Source of the DNA: Oscillibacter sp. 1-3
GTDB lineage: Bacteria; Bacillota; Clostridia; Oscillospirales; Oscillospiraceae
Direction of reading: 5' to 3'
DNA: 52,876 nucleotides
NCBI RefSeq assembly: GCF_000403435.2
Contig: NZ_KE159703.1
Coordinates: 621,567 to 674,442 of the forward strand
The translations under genes were made by a program, and so were the position numbers. Below are positions 1 through 10,135 of this stretch, one piece after another; the stretch's first letter is position 1; each line of letters opens with the position of its first letter. Under the pieces are notes generated by a model, which made no database searches, was not told the DNA's origin, and saw only the letters and a list, made by a program, of their open reading frames with translations.

Positions 1-1442
1 GAAGGGGAATCATCACTATCCCGCAATCGTAAAGCAGCAGGCGGCAGAGCTGTATCTGTCCGGTCAGATAAGTATAGAGGCAGTCTGCAAAAAATATCAG
101 CTGCGGTCAAGATCGCAGCTGGAACAGTGGATTAAGTTGTATAATGGTCAAAAAGGATTCCGTTCTCCCGGAGGCAGAAGGAGTGTTCCGTTGACCATGG
201 TATCTTATGAAGAGCGTAAAGCAGCGGTGGAGTATTGCATCACTCATGGAAAAAACTACAAGCTGACCGCGGCTTGCTTCGGGTTCACATATCAGCAGGT
301 TTATGGCTGGGTACAGCGATACCACAAGGCAGGCTTGGAGGGGTTGGACGGTGACCATCGTTCGTCCGGCCTTGCCGCGGAGAACCAGCGCCTGCGGATG
401 AACAGCCTGGAACTGGAAATGAAAATGGCGGTACAGCAGAGATACCAGCAGATATGCTGGCCCAGAAATCAGCTGCCGGACTTCAGCGGGGTCCGGCATG
501 AAACGGCCTATCAAACCGTCAAGGAACTGCATGAGACGTATCACTGGCCTGTGTGCAAGCTCTGTATGGCAGCAGGCGTCAGCCGGGCTGGGTATTACAA
601 ATGGCTCAACCGAGCGGCAAGTCCCAAGCAGAGGGAAGACGAAAAGCTGGCTCATCTAATTGTTGAAATATACCAAAGCCAGCACGGCGTTCCCGGTTAC
701 CGGCAGATGCAGATCATTTTGGAACGACGGTATGGAATCAAGTGTAATCTGAAGAGGGTATACCGGCTGATGCGGCTCCTTGACCTCCGCTCTGTATGCA
801 GGAGAAGAAAGCGGACACGCAGGAAGAAGTCTTCGGATGAATATCTTGCGGAAAATATTTTGAACAGGGGCTTTGCGGCAAAGAAACCAAATGAAAAGTG
901 GCTGACGGATGTAACAGAATTCAAATATGGGACAAGCGGAAAAGCTTATTTGTGCGCAGTCCTGGATTTGTACGGAAGGAATATTGTAGGTTTTTCATTC
1001 GGGCAGCGTAATAACATCGCTTTGGTCTTCGAAGCCTTTGAATGGGCGTTCCGGCAGTATCCCGATGCGCATCCGCTGGTTCATAGCGACCGGGGCGCAC
1101 AATATACCAGCCGCGCCTTTCAAAAAAGGATGAAGGAGGCCGGTGTCTGTCAAAGTATGTCCCGTCCAGGAAAATGCCTGGACAATGCGCCCATGGAAGG
1201 ATTTTGGGGTACTTTGAAATCCGAGATGTACTATTTACATCATTTTGATGACTACAGCCAGCTTTGCGAGGCGGTCGCCGCATACATCTATTTCTACAAC
1301 CATGAACGATACCAAAAAAAGCTTGGGTGTGTGACGCCTATGGAATTCTTGGCAGCTGGGGTGAAATAGAGGCAAAAGCTATCTCATTGCCATTCCTGCC
1401 TTTCTTTTTCTCTGTTTTGTCTACTTGACAGGGGGCACTTCA
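1..1442 (+). mobile_element. IS3-family insertion sequence (left end outside window)
   Basis: The element contains one long transposase frame and ends on the right at about 1442. There the sequence TTGACAGGGGGCACTTCA reads, on the other strand, as a TGAAGTGCCCCC-type terminus, which is usual for IS3/IS150-like elements of Clostridia. It lies about 20 bp upstream of the prgI-like gene, so it interrupts or borders the conjugation operon of element A. The left terminus and target duplication cannot be seen because the window begins inside the element. Confidence 0.75.
2..1369 (+). CDS. IS3-family transposase (5' partial)
   Basis: The reading frame is open from base 2, so the true start lies before the window. 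The first visible residues form a helix-turn-helix (SIEAVCKKYQLRSRSQLEQW), followed by a second HTH around the FTYQQVYGWVQRY segment and an HTH_21-like stretch (VSRAGYYKWLNR). The rve/DDE catalytic core has Asp in WLTDVTEF, Asp in HSDRGAQY and Glu in MEGFWGTLKSE, in correct order and spacing. IS3 elements usually make OrfAB by a -1 frameshift. Here the whole protein is in one frame, as in some IS150-like relatives. The protein appears catalytically intact. Confidence 0.9.
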   Translation, partial: KGNHHYPAIVKQQAAELYLSGQISIEAVCKKYQLRSRSQLEQWIKLYNGQKGFRSPGGRRSVPLTMVSYEERKAAVEYCITHGKNYKLTAACFGFTYQQVYGWVQRYHKAGLEGLDGDHRSSGLAAENQRLRMNSLELEMKMAVQQRYQQICWPRNQLPDFSGVRHETAYQTVKELHETYHWPVCKLCMAAGVSRAGYYKWLNRAASPKQREDEKLAHLIVEIYQSQHGVPGYRQMQIILERRYGIKCNLKRVYRLMRLLDLRSVCRRRKRTRRKKSSDEYLAENILNRGFAAKKPNEKWLTDVTEFKYGTSGKAYLCAVLDLYGRNIVGFSFGQRNNIALVFEAFEWAFRQYPDAHPLVHSDRGAQYTSRAFQKRMKEAGVCQSMSRPGKCLDNAPMEGFWGTLKSEMYYLHHFDDYSQLCEAVAAYIYFYNHERYQKKLGCVTPMEFLAAGVK

Positions 1443-1462
1443 CAGAAAGGAGGTCTATCCAA

Positions 1463-1771
1463 ATGAGCAGTGAAACCTACTATATTCCTGCCAACTTTAC
1501 TGACGCAGGCCGGGTAATGGGCCTGTTCGAGCTCCGAAATCTCATTGAAGCGATCCTCCTGACCCTGCCCATGCTGTACCTGTGTCTCGCCTTTGTTCCT
1601 TTGGCTCTGACGCCGAAGATCATCGTCACCCTCACGGTGCTGGTGCCTGTGGGCGGCTTTGGGCTCATCGGCGTTAACGACGACAGCCTCACTCGCTGGC
1701 TGGGGGTCTGGTGGCGCTGGCGGAAGGGACGGAGGATCATTACCTACCGAGGGGAGTGCAAAAAAACATGA
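1463..1771 (+). CDS. PrgI-like small conjugation membrane protein
   Basis: A 102-aa protein with two hydrophobic helices (about residues 28-48 and 52-68) and a basic tail (WWRWRKGRR). This is the layout of PrgI/VirB3-like subunits of Gram-positive type IV secretion systems, which sit in the membrane next to the VirB4 ATPase. The start has a strong ribosome site (AAAGGAGG, 8 bp upstream). The stop overlaps the next start (ATGA), so the two are translationally coupled. Position directly upstream of VirB4-type genes supports the call. It is the first gene after the IS3 end, so any original promoter has probably been separated from it. Confidence 0.75.
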   Translation: MSSETYYIPANFTDAGRVMGLFELRNLIEAILLTLPMLYLCLAFVPLALTPKIIVTLTVLVPVGGFGLIGVNDDSLTRWLGVWWRWRKGRRIITYRGECKKT

Positions 1772-2442
1772 ATGTAAAAGAACTGATTTTCGGCGGCGCG
1801 GTCAAAGCCTCCGCCGGGGACGGGGCCTACCGGGACAGCATCCAGGCGTGGCTCCCCATCAAGAATATCCGTGGCGGCGTGGTAATCACCCGGGACAACC
1901 GCTTCATCAAGATTCTGGAAGTCCTGCCCGTCAACACCTACCTGAAATCCGCCAATGACCGGCAGAACATCATCGCCAGCTACGCCGCCTGGCTGAAGAT
2001 CGCCCCGGACAATTTCCAGCTGGAGGCCCGGGCCCTCCCCGCGGACACTGCCGACTACGTGGAGCGGATGAAGGGCTTCGCCGAGCAGGAGGAGAACGAG
2101 TCCTGCCGGGAGATGATCGAGGACAACATCGCCCAGATCGGCCAGGGTGTGGCCAGCGACGCCATCCGGCACCGCTTCTTCCTGATCTTCCAGTACGAGG
2201 CGCACATGAAGTCCAAAGGGCACAGCGTTGCCGCCATCATCCAGCGGCTGAACGAGGAGGTGGACACCGCCCGGCGGTATCTGGACGTCTGTGAATTGGA
2301 GGTGCTGGAGCCCCGGTACACGGACGATTTTGTTTTGAAGCTGCTGTATGAGATCATCAACAAGCGCACCAGCCGCCGGGTGAAGCTGCCGGAGGGCGTG
2401 TTCGACATGACCACGGTGGTGCATGGCATTTATGAGGAATAA
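1768..2442 (+). CDS. Conjugation protein upstream of VirB4 (unknown exact role)
   Basis: A 224-aa protein starting at MNVKELIFGG, with AGGGGAG about 10 bp upstream and an ATGA overlap with the prgI-like gene. The segment about residues 30-60 (IRGGVVITRDNRFIKILEVL) resembles the first strands of the N-terminal domain of VirB4/TraC-type proteins. There is no Walker motif. Companion genes of this kind commonly sit between prgI and virB4 in clostridial conjugative elements. It probably assembles with the type IV secretion ATPase, but this is inferred from position. The frame ends cleanly (GIYEE, stop) before a toxin-antitoxin pair that separates it from virB4. Confidence 0.6.
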   Translation: MNVKELIFGGAVKASAGDGAYRDSIQAWLPIKNIRGGVVITRDNRFIKILEVLPVNTYLKSANDRQNIIASYAAWLKIAPDNFQLEARALPADTADYVERMKGFAEQEENESCREMIEDNIAQIGQGVASDAIRHRFFLIFQYEAHMKSKGHSVAAIIQRLNEEVDTARRYLDVCELEVLEPRYTDDFVLKLLYEIINKRTSRRVKLPEGVFDMTTVVHGIYEE

Positions 2443-2474
2443 ACAAAGGGACGCCGCAGCGCCCCTTTAAAGTT

Positions 2475-2825
2475 CTATTCATTTTCAGAGAGTTGTGTTT
2501 CGCAAAATTCTTTCAATGTGGGAATATCGGTGGCAACTGTGTCCCAAAGAATATCCAGCTTGATGCTTCCATATGCGTGGGCAACAATGTTTCTCAGCCC
2601 CCTGATGGCGTTCCATTCCACATCTTCCCCGGTCAGTTTGCGATATTCTTCCGATAAACCGTTGCACAATTCACCGATCTGCAAGACAGAAAACGCAACA
2701 GATTGCTGGAAATCCATATCAGCTTTAAAGATATCAAATGAATCTCCGTAACGCAAGATCGTTTTTCCAACCTGGAGGCAATAATCCCGAATATGCTCGA
2801 TACGCTGAAGATCAGGCGACAGCAT
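2475..2825 (-). CDS. HepT-like HEPN-domain toxin
   Basis: A 116-aa all-helical protein with the RX4HXY motif (RNIVAHAY) near residue 80, the catalytic signature of HepT-type HEPN ribonucleases. In characterised HepT/MntA pairs the HEPN toxin cleaves RNA and is silenced when MntA adenylylates the tyrosine of this motif. The gene overlaps the upstream mntA-like gene by 14 bp, so the two are translationally coupled. It is oriented against the conjugation operon and is more AT-rich than its neighbours, which suggests later insertion. No truncation is visible. Confidence 0.85.
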   Translation of the reverse strand: MLSPDLQRIEHIRDYCLQVGKTILRYGDSFDIFKADMDFQQSVAFSVLQIGELCNGLSEEYRKLTGEDVEWNAIRGLRNIVAHAYGSIKLDILWDTVATDIPTLKEFCETQLSENE

Positions 2826-3135
2826 AAATTTTCCTCCGTTCCCTACTCACGTTTTCACGAAAGTATACATCACTTTTTCTGCGGCACGGACCTTCCAGAG
2901 AATCTACTGTAAGAAAACTGATTTCTTTTTCCAATGCTTCTTCCAAATCATAACAAAGTCCGCCATACGCAAGCCCCCGCAAGCCGGAGTTTGTATCATC
3001 AATCAACAAATCAATATCACTGTCTTCGTTAGCCTCTCCCCGGGCATAGGAGCCGAACACATATACGGCTTTCAACTTGTACTTTTCCGCAACAGGCCGC
3101 ACACGGCGGCTGATTTCTTCCAGGGTATAAACCAT
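2812..3135 (-). CDS. MntA-like nucleotidyltransferase antitoxin
   Basis: A 107-aa protein if started at MVYTLEEIS. A GGAGG-like site just upstream supports this start over one 10 codons earlier. The minimal nucleotidyltransferase motif is complete: GSYARGEANEDSDIDLLID (GS...DxD). MntA proteins transfer AMP to the HEPN toxin partner and neutralise it. Together with the HepT-like gene it forms a full antitoxin-first module, placed between two conjugation genes, where it could stabilise the element. A second, sequence-distinct pair occurs in element B at 40367-40973. Confidence 0.85.
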   Translation of the reverse strand: MVYTLEEISRRVRPVAEKYKLKAVYVFGSYARGEANEDSDIDLLIDDTNSGLRGLAYGGLCYDLEEALEKEISFLTVDSLEGPCRRKSDVYFRENVSRERRKIYAVA

Positions 3136-3224
3136 GAGACCGGCCTCCTTTCTGAAAAGCAGCAACCTTCTATATTTCTATTATACGCATTTTTCACACA
3201 AATTCAAGCAAAGGATGTGAGTAT

Positions 3225-5189
3225 ATGAATACCCTTTTGAAAAAGAAACCCGCGTAAACTCCGCCGCCCAAGGCGAAAAAGAAAAAGCCCGCCGCCAAAA
3301 AGAGCGGCCGGGAGAAATTTTCCCGCAAGCGCCTGCTGTTCGCCGAGGAAAAGCCGGACCTGACCGAGCTGGAGTCCGGCTCCACTACCATCCTGGACAT
3401 CCTGTCTCCCACCACGGTGGACACCAAGAGCCGGGATTACATCGTGGTGGACGGTGTGTATCACGCCTACCTCTATGTCACCGGCTACGGCTACGCCACC
3501 ACCGTCGGCTCCTGCTGGCTGGCCCCACTGGTGGAGGCCGGGGAGGGCGTGAACCTCAGCTTCATTTTCCGGCGTCAGCCCAAGGATAAGATTCTCTCCA
3601 AGATCGCCCAGACCACCATGGTCAACCGCTCCCGGATGCGGGATGTGGAGGACACCCGCAAGGACTTCGAGGAGCTGGACAGCGCCATCAGCTCCGGGCT
3701 CTACCTGAAGAACATGATGAACCGTCAGGGGGAGGACTTCTACTACATGCACACTCTGTTGGAGGTCGTGGCCGACAACCCGGAAACCCTGGAGCAGCGG
3801 GTGACGGCGGTGGAAAAGCTCTGCATCTCCATCGACATGATCGCCCGGCGCTGCGACTACAAAAATGAGCAGGTGTTCCTCTCCGCTCTGCCGCTTCTGG
3901 CCCTGGACCCAGATGTGGAGCGGAAATCCCGGCGGAACGCCTTGACCTCCGGCGTGGCGGCGGCGTTCCCTTTCGCCTCCTATGAGCTCAGCGACCGCAA
4001 CGGCGTGTTCCTGGGGCTGAACCTCTACAACCGCTCCCCGGTGTTCCTGGACCCCTATGACGACTACAAGTACACCAACGGCAACTGCTGGATCGGCGGC
4101 TCCTCCGGCGCGGGCAAAACCTTTACCCTTCAATGCCTGGGCGGGCGGCTCCGGCAGCAGGGGCGGCGGGTCATCTTCATTGTCCCCAAGAAGGGCCATG
4201 AGTTCCGGCCCCTCTGTGAGCTGCTGGGCGGGCTATACCTGCGGATGTCCCCCTCCTCCCGGGACTGTCCCAACATCATGGCCATCCGGCGGAAGTCGCT
4301 GGATTCCTATGCGGGCCTCCGGGATATGGCGGCCCGGGACGATTCCGTTCTTGCGGATAAGATCTCCCGGCTGATTATCTGGTACTCCCTTCAGAAGCGG
4401 GACCTCAGTGACGAAGACAAGAATTATCTGGATTCCTCCCTGGTGGAATGCTACCGGCAGTACGGCATTACCTTCGACAACGACACCATCACGGACGAAA
4501 CCGGGGCCTTTGTGGAAATGCCCATTATCGCGGACTGGTACAAGGTCCTGACGGAGAACCCGGAGACAAAACACCTCTCCGTGGTCCTGGCCCGGTACGT
4601 CACCGGCTCCGCCTCCGCCATGGGACAGCGGAACGACATTGACCTGGATAACAAGTACATCGTCCTGGACACTTCCGGGATGCCGGACGACCTGCTGCTG
4701 CCCGGCATCTTTTGGGCCACGGACATTGCAAACGACCTCATCATGGACTCCCGGGAAGACCTCTCCGCCCTGGTCGCGGACGAGCTGTGGAGCCTGGTGG
4801 GGGCCAACTCCAACCCTCTGGCGGCAGGCTTCGTCCAGGAGATGGTGAAGACCATTCGGGGCCTGGGCGGCATTGCCGTCACCTCCACCCAGGGGATGCA
4901 GGACCTGTTCGGCCTGGACGGTGGCAAGTACGGTAAGGGCATCCTGGACTCCAGCCGGATCAAACTGGTGATGCAGATGGAGGAACAGGAGGCCCGGCTG
5001 ATCCAGGGCGTGCTGAACCTTTCAGAGGATGAAGTCCGGCAGATCACCCGCTTCCGCCGGGGAGAGGGACTTCTCTGCATCGGCTATAATCACGTCCCCA
5101 TTCAATTTCACGCCACGGCGAAGGAGTACGACGCCATCACCACCTTCCCCACGGACCTGCGAGCCAGGAGAAAGGCGACTGAATCATGA
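3225..5189 (+). pseudogene. VirB4-family conjugation ATPase with in-frame stop at codon 11
   Basis: VirB4 ATPases energise the type IV secretion channel at the inner face of the membrane. The ATG at 3225 has a good ribosome site (AAAGGATG) and opens MNTLLKKKPA, followed at once by TAA (3255-3257). The same frame then continues without interruption to 5189, through a Lys/Pro-rich linker typical of the family, a CagE/TrbE-like N-domain (HAYLYVTGYGYATTVGSCWL) and an ATPase domain with Walker A GGSSGAGKTFT, Walker B-like SALVADELWSL and a late STQGMQDL segment. Without the stop the protein would have 654 residues. The only downstream alternative start is a GTG at 3417 inside the N-domain. It is either a nonsense allele, a sequence error or a read-through case. 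Confidence 0.75.
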
Positions 5190-5871
5190 ACGAGCTGAAA
5201 AAAGATATTGAACAGATGCAGGGGTTGACACAGGGGATCGTGCGTCAGACGGAGAGTCTGGCTGCGCTGGCTGGTCAGGATATGCCCGCCCCGGAGAACC
5301 TGCAGAAGCATCTGGAATTGATCTCCGGTCGTTTTGAGCATTCTGCTATTGCGATGCGGAAACTATGCGAAAAGCATTGTCCAGGTGCCGGTGGCTATGG
5401 AAGTTTTCCGGAGCTGCCCCGGATGGAGATCGCAGGCTCTGTGGAGCAGTTTAGCTATGGCTGGCTGCATATCCAGCTCAACACTCAGCTCCCCCACTGC
5501 CGCTACCGGCCATCGGAATGGCTCAGCGATACCATCCGCCGCCTGTTGGACGACTATGAGGCGGGGGGGGGAGTCAATTGCCCTTCTACCGCAAGGCCAT
5601 GCTGGTGATCGACGAACACTGCGGCGTGGATGGGCGGCACATCTTCGACCAGGACAACAAGGGCTGGAAGGTGGTCTCCAATGCCATCAAGGGGCGGCTG
5701 GTGCCGGATGACGACCAGTTCACTCTGGTCCTGGTGCTGCTGTCTGAGAAAAGTGAGCTGAATGTCTGCCATATCACCCTGCTGGACCTCTCCGACGCGG
5801 CGGATTTCTTTGCCACCCGCTCTGGGGACTATGCCGTCCCGGACTTCTATGGAGGCGGCTGGGAACATTAG
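5186..5871 (+). pseudogene. Conjugation-module protein of unknown function, frameshifted at a poly-G tract
   Basis: The gene starts four bases before the virB4 stop (ATGA coupling). The first frame runs to 5608 but loses sense after a run of nine G at 5563-5571. The +1 frame from 5578 (LPFYRKAMLVIDEH) continues to a proper end at 5871. Ten G would join them into one protein of about 228 aa. The first half has a heptad-like helical region. The second half is a compact alpha/beta domain (DNKGWKVVSNAIKGRL) resembling uncharacterised DUF proteins of clostridial elements (perhaps DUF6100, from memory). The homopolymer could be a sequencing slip, a slippage switch or a fixed mutation. Confidence 0.6.
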
Positions 5872-6062
5872 ACACCCATCCGGTATCCATCAGAATTGCG
5901 ATATTTTTCCGCCCTTGGACAGAGGTAAGCCCCTGATGGGTATTTGCTGGCAAAAGGCCTTGCAAACACAGCCTTTTTTCCATGGCGGCGGTCCTGGAAA
6001 CAGCGGTTTTGCTGACTACTATGCAGAGCCATCAGAATGGCGCTGCATAGAGGTCTCGAAAG

Positions 6063-6111
6063 GGGCCGAAACCGTTCTTTCGCCGCTCAGGCGAAAGGGC
6101 GGTTTCGGCCC
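6063..6111. repeat. Long imperfect hairpin (49 nt)
   Basis: GGGCCGAAACCG (6063-6074) pairs with CGGTTTCGGCCC (6100-6111), and the inner TTTCGCC pairs with GGCGAAA around the loop GCTCA. There is no T-run on either side, so it is not a standard intrinsic terminator. It sits in the otherwise empty 290-bp gap 5872-6161 between two element A genes. It may stabilise an mRNA end or be a recombination or transfer site. Confidence 0.55.
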
Positions 6112-6161
6112 AGCGCAGGAACAGCGGCAAAGCCAATTTGAGATGTGAAAGAGGTTATGAT

Positions 6162-6542
6162 ATGAAGCGTTTTCTGATTGTCGCGCTGGCAGCCCTGCTT
6201 TGCGGAACCGCCTTGCTCATCCACGCGTCCAGCCCTTCCACCGGCGATACCCCTGATCCTCCCGAGGTCATCCACTTTACGGATGTTTCCGGCGATTATC
6301 TGTTCGTTGAAAATCGCTGTGAGACGGAGCGGATGCTTCGCTCCCTCCAGGAGTATCTGGGAGACGGCAGCATCCAGATCCAGTCCTCTGTGCCGGAGGA
6401 TGTAACCTGCTATGCCGAGAGCGAGTGGGACCCGGCGTGGGCTGCGGCGCTGCCCGGCGAGTCGGTCTACTGCGTAGAGGCATGGGATATCTTCAAAAAT
6501 GGGACCTTCCAAAAGACCGCCTATCAGGTATGCAGAACATGA
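6162..6542 (+). CDS. Small exported or membrane-anchored protein, unknown function
   Basis: A 126-aa protein starting MKRFLIVALAALLCGTALL, a signal peptide or single N-terminal membrane anchor. The start is chosen because AAAGAGG lies 7 bp upstream. The remainder is acidic, hydrophilic and has no recognised domain. It lies between conjugation genes of element A, where small exported proteins of unknown role are common, so a place in the mating-pair or cell-surface machinery is possible but unproven. Confidence 0.55.
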   Translation: MKRFLIVALAALLCGTALLIHASSPSTGDTPDPPEVIHFTDVSGDYLFVENRCETERMLRSLQEYLGDGSIQIQSSVPEDVTCYAESEWDPAWAAALPGESVYCVEAWDIFKNGTFQKTAYQVCRT

Positions 6543-6551
6543 GGGACGGCC

Positions 6552-7662
6552 ATGCTGTTCAGCGAACGGGAAATTGACGCGCTGCGCCTGCTCGGCTAGT
6601 GTCAATCTATTCTTCCAGAAAATTTGAAAAAGCTGTTGAGCGAAACAGAATGTGAAAACCTGATCGCCTTGAAGCTGATCCGGCGTCATGAAAAAAGCGG
6701 TGCCCTCATGCTTACCGCCAGCGGTGCTCTATTGCTGAAAACGATTTACGGGGACAACGCGATACCGAATATCTCCCCATCCTACCGGGAGTCCATCCTC
6801 CAGCGGCGGCTTCGCCTGTCCAGGATAGTCCTGACCGCGTACCAGGGGAAAGTAAATCCTTTCGCCGCGACAATGGCGGAGATTGCGGAATCCCCATCCC
6901 TGTTCCTCACGGCGCTCACACGGGACCGGGGCGCAAACCCTGGGGCAGACCCGCATCGCCGCCATCGCCCACCTGGGAGACCTGCTCTGCGCCATACATT
7001 ACGTTTGCTCCGGTATCGGCAAGCTGGCCCTGACAGATGAACTGAACGCCTTTACCAACCAGACCGCCCGCTTCCGGAACGCCCGGCGGGCTTTTCTCTT
7101 TGCCGGAGAAAGCTGCGGCGATATCCTGACGGAGCTAGAAGCCTCCGAGCCCAGGACGGACACCAAGCTCATTTCCTACGGTGCAGCCCACCGCTGCGTA
7201 CAGCTTCCGGTCCATTTGCTCCCCTGCGACGATACCGGCGCGGTCCAGCTCCAGATCATGTCTGTGCCGGACTACCGCCGGAGGCTCACCCAGGCCGCAC
7301 TGAAATCCCAATACCAGCCCTCGCCTAATCCGGCTTGGGACGCTCTCTTTCAGGGGATGCCCTTTGTCATGGCGGCGGATATGGACCTCCGGCGGCTGGA
7401 TGCCGCCGTTTCCATTGCCCGGCAGGAAGGTCATCCGCAGATCGCCCTTGCCGCTCTGGAGGGCCAGGCCGAGGCGGTCCTCTTCCCCCGCTACCGTGAC
7501 ACCGGAAAAGCCCGGGTCTTTATCCTCACTGGCGAGACGATCTCGGAGGTAACAGGCTGGCCGCCTGTTACCTACTCGCCGCCACGTACACAATTTTTAA
7601 CAGCGGAAGGAGATGTGATTGATGCGCCGTCCCTCCAGGCTCCTGGAAGAGCTGGAAGATAA
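6552..7662 (+). pseudogene. Degraded replication-relaxation-like protein gene
   Basis: The frame starts at ATG 6552 (MLFSEREIDALRLLG), hits TAG at 6597-6599 where homologous proteins would be expected to carry Trp (LLGxCQS), and goes on in the same frame to about 6935. There a +1 frameshift near GGACCGGGGCGC moves the sense to the frame ending at 7662 (IAAIAHLGDLLCAIHYVCSG). The N-terminus looks like a winged-helix domain, as in proteins named replication-relaxation family in mobile elements. Two separate lesions make a true pseudogene more likely than a sequence error. The 3' end overlaps the virD4 start by 41 bp. Confidence 0.6.
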
Positions 7663-9280
7663 ACTGGCTCAAAAATGCGGCCCTTGGTATGACCGCCACA
7701 AGAAGAAGTTTTCCGTTTATATCCCATTGGGCCTGACAGCCTGGTACTTCTACGGGATGTTCCTCAACTCACTGAAGCTGGGGACCGCCCTCACCTTCTG
7801 CCCGCCCGGCGAAACGCCGCCGGAAACTATTTGGGTGCTGAACCCGTTCCGAAACCTGTTTGTGCTGTTCACTCCCTTCGGTCTGGGCGTCACCGCCGTG
7901 ATCGTACTGCTGATCTGCCTCATCACGAAAAAAGGCTATATCTGGTTCTCCGGCTATAAGTACACCCACGACCCCAGAGGCTTCGACATCCTCCCGGACG
8001 CCACCCACGGGTCCTCCGGCTTTCTGACAAAAAAGGAGATGGCGGAGTTCCTGGAGATCGGCCCGGCGCGGGAAGTCAAAGGCATGATGCTGGGTAAAAT
8101 AAAGACCCGCCCCGACGACCTGGACAAGTACGCCGTCTACGCCGCCCACCGAATGGTCCCCGGCGACAACAACAACCTGCTCTGTATCGGAGCCCCTGGC
8201 AGCGGGAAGTCCAGGGGCTTTATCATCCCCTTCCTTATGGGCTGTGCGCAGAGAAACGGTGGAAAAGATTCTGAAGGCCATAGAGAATCCGTCATCGTCA
8301 CAGATCCCAAGGGAGAGCTGTTTGAAAAAATGGCGCCCTACTTTAAAGAAAGAGGCTTTAATGTCAAGGCCATCAACTTTTTGGACATGGCTCACTCTGA
8401 CGGCTGGAACTGTCTGTACTCCTTGGAGAAGGAAACCCAGCTGGTCCAAACTGTAGCCAACACCATCATCCAGAATACCTCCGGGACGAAGGAGGCCGAC
8501 GACTTCTGGAGCCGGGTGGAGCTGAATCTGCTCATGGCCCTCATCCATTATGTATGCAATCTGAAAGACGACCAGGGGAACCTGCTGCCCATAGGACAGC
8601 GCGGCTTGGGAGATGTGTACCAGCTTCTGGCCAACAAAAGCATCAATGAGATCAACCGCATCCTGGCTGCCCTGCCGCCGGAGCATCCGGCAAAAGGCCA
8701 CCACGGCCTGTTCCTCAAGGCCCGGGAAAATCTCTGGGGCAGCGCCTGGGCAACCGCCTCGCCATTTTCCAGAACAAACTGGTGGATAGCATCACCCGAA
8801 ACCATGACGTAGATCTGCTCCTGCCGGGCCAGGAGCCTTGCGCCTACTTCGTTATCATCTCCGCCCAGGACAGCGCCTACCGTTTCCTCAGCTCTCTTTT
8901 CTTCTCCCTGGCGTTCCCACGGCTCTCCGACTATGCCCGGCTTCACGGCAAAAATGGCCGCCTGCCGGTACTGGTGAACTTCTGTCTGGACGAATACTGC
9001 AACATCGGCTACATGGAGGGCATCGCGGATTCTCTGAACAGCATCCGGGGCTTCAACATGAGCTGCCAGGTGGTGGTCCAGTCTCTCAGCCAGTGGCAGG
9101 AAAAGTATCCCGGCAAGGAGCGGGAGAACCAGCTGGCCACCTTCGACCAGACCCTCTATATGGGCTGCAACGACCTGACCTCGGCGGAGTACATCTCCAA
9201 GAAGTGCGGCAAGATGACGATTTCCGTCACCAATAACCAGATGCCCCTCATGCCGCTGTTTGTCAACGCCAATTTGAAAT
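7622..9280 (+). pseudogene. VirD4/TraG-type coupling protein, frameshifted and truncated
   Basis: VirD4 proteins link the relaxosome to the secretion channel. The gene starts at ATG 7622 behind GGAAGGAG. It has two membrane helices (about residues 28-48 and 78-100), Walker A GAPGSGKSRGF and Walker B VIVTDPKGELF. After KARENLWG (about 8735) the frame shifts. The correct sense resumes as LGNRLAIFQNKLVDSIT and continues through VNFCLDEYCNIG to about 9258. A small deletion of around 10 bp near 8740 would explain this. The C-terminus stops at the IS21 border (9281). Part of the gene is missing and the rest of the transfer operon is absent, so the product cannot work. Confidence 0.85.
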
Positions 9281-9337
9281 TGTAAGAAAACGCCGAAGAA
9301 ATTTTGTAGTTTTTCGGCGGGGGGGGGGGTAACAGAA

Positions 9338-10135
9338 TCAGTTATTTCCTTGCAGGAAAAGAGTATTTACGATTTGCTGTTTCTGGCGCATAAATTCCTT
9401 GCGCTCCTTCAGGCGGTAAGACTCACCCTTGATGTTGATAACGGTGCAGTGATGCAGTACACGATCCAGGATGGCGGAGGCGATGGTGACGTCGGCAAAG
9501 ACCTCGTTCCACTGGGAGAAGGTTTTGTTGGAGGTGAAGACGGTGGATGTTTTCTCGTACCGCCTGGCAATGAGCTGAAAGAACAGGTTTGCACCCTGGA
9601 TGTCCATGGGGAGGTAGCCGATTTCGTCGATGATGAGCATCCTGTACTTGGCCAGAACCTTGAGCTTGTCCGGCAGACGGTTCTCAAAATGGGCCTTCTT
9701 GAGCTGTTCAATGAGCTGGTGGCAGTTGATGTAGTAGGTGGAGAAACGGTGCTGTGCCGCCACCAGGCCCAAAGCGGAGGCCAGATGGGTCTTGCCCACG
9801 CCGGGCGGGCCGAGGAAGACCACATTCTCCCCGTTTTCCAGGAAGCGCATGGTAGCCAACTCATCGATCTGGCGCTTGTCGATGGAGGGCTGGAAAGAGA
9901 AATCGAAGTCGTCCAGGGTTTTCTTAATGGGAAAGCCAGACATCTGGATCTGCTTCTCATAGGCCCGTCTCCGCTTGGATTTGGCTTCTTCTGAGAAAAT
10001 GTGATCCAAAACCTCCACAATGTTGAGCTTGTCCGCCACCGCCCGTTCCAGGTAGTTGTCCAGAATCTCCAGGGTGTTTTTCATTTTAAGGGCTTCCAGG
10101 TTTTCCCTCAGCCTGTCCATAGTAAATTCAGTCAT
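9338..10135 (-). CDS. istB: IS21-family helper ATPase IstB
   Basis: A 265-aa AAA+ ATPase of the DnaC/IstB type that assists the IstA transposase in target capture. It has Walker A GPPGVGKTHLA (about residue 110), Walker B MLIIDEIGYLP and a sensor-like FTSNKTFSQW. The start MTEFTMDRL overlaps the istA stop, and GAGGTG lies upstream. It is full length, so the IS probably remains mobile. Confidence 0.92.
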   Translation of the reverse strand: MTEFTMDRLRENLEALKMKNTLEILDNYLERAVADKLNIVEVLDHIFSEEAKSKRRRAYEKQIQMSGFPIKKTLDDFDFSFQPSIDKRQIDELATMRFLENGENVVFLGPPGVGKTHLASALGLVAAQHRFSTYYINCHQLIEQLKKAHFENRLPDKLKVLAKYRMLIIDEIGYLPMDIQGANLFFQLIARRYEKTSTVFTSNKTFSQWNEVFADVTIASAILDRVLHHCTVINIKGESYRLKERKEFMRQKQQIVNTLFLQGNN

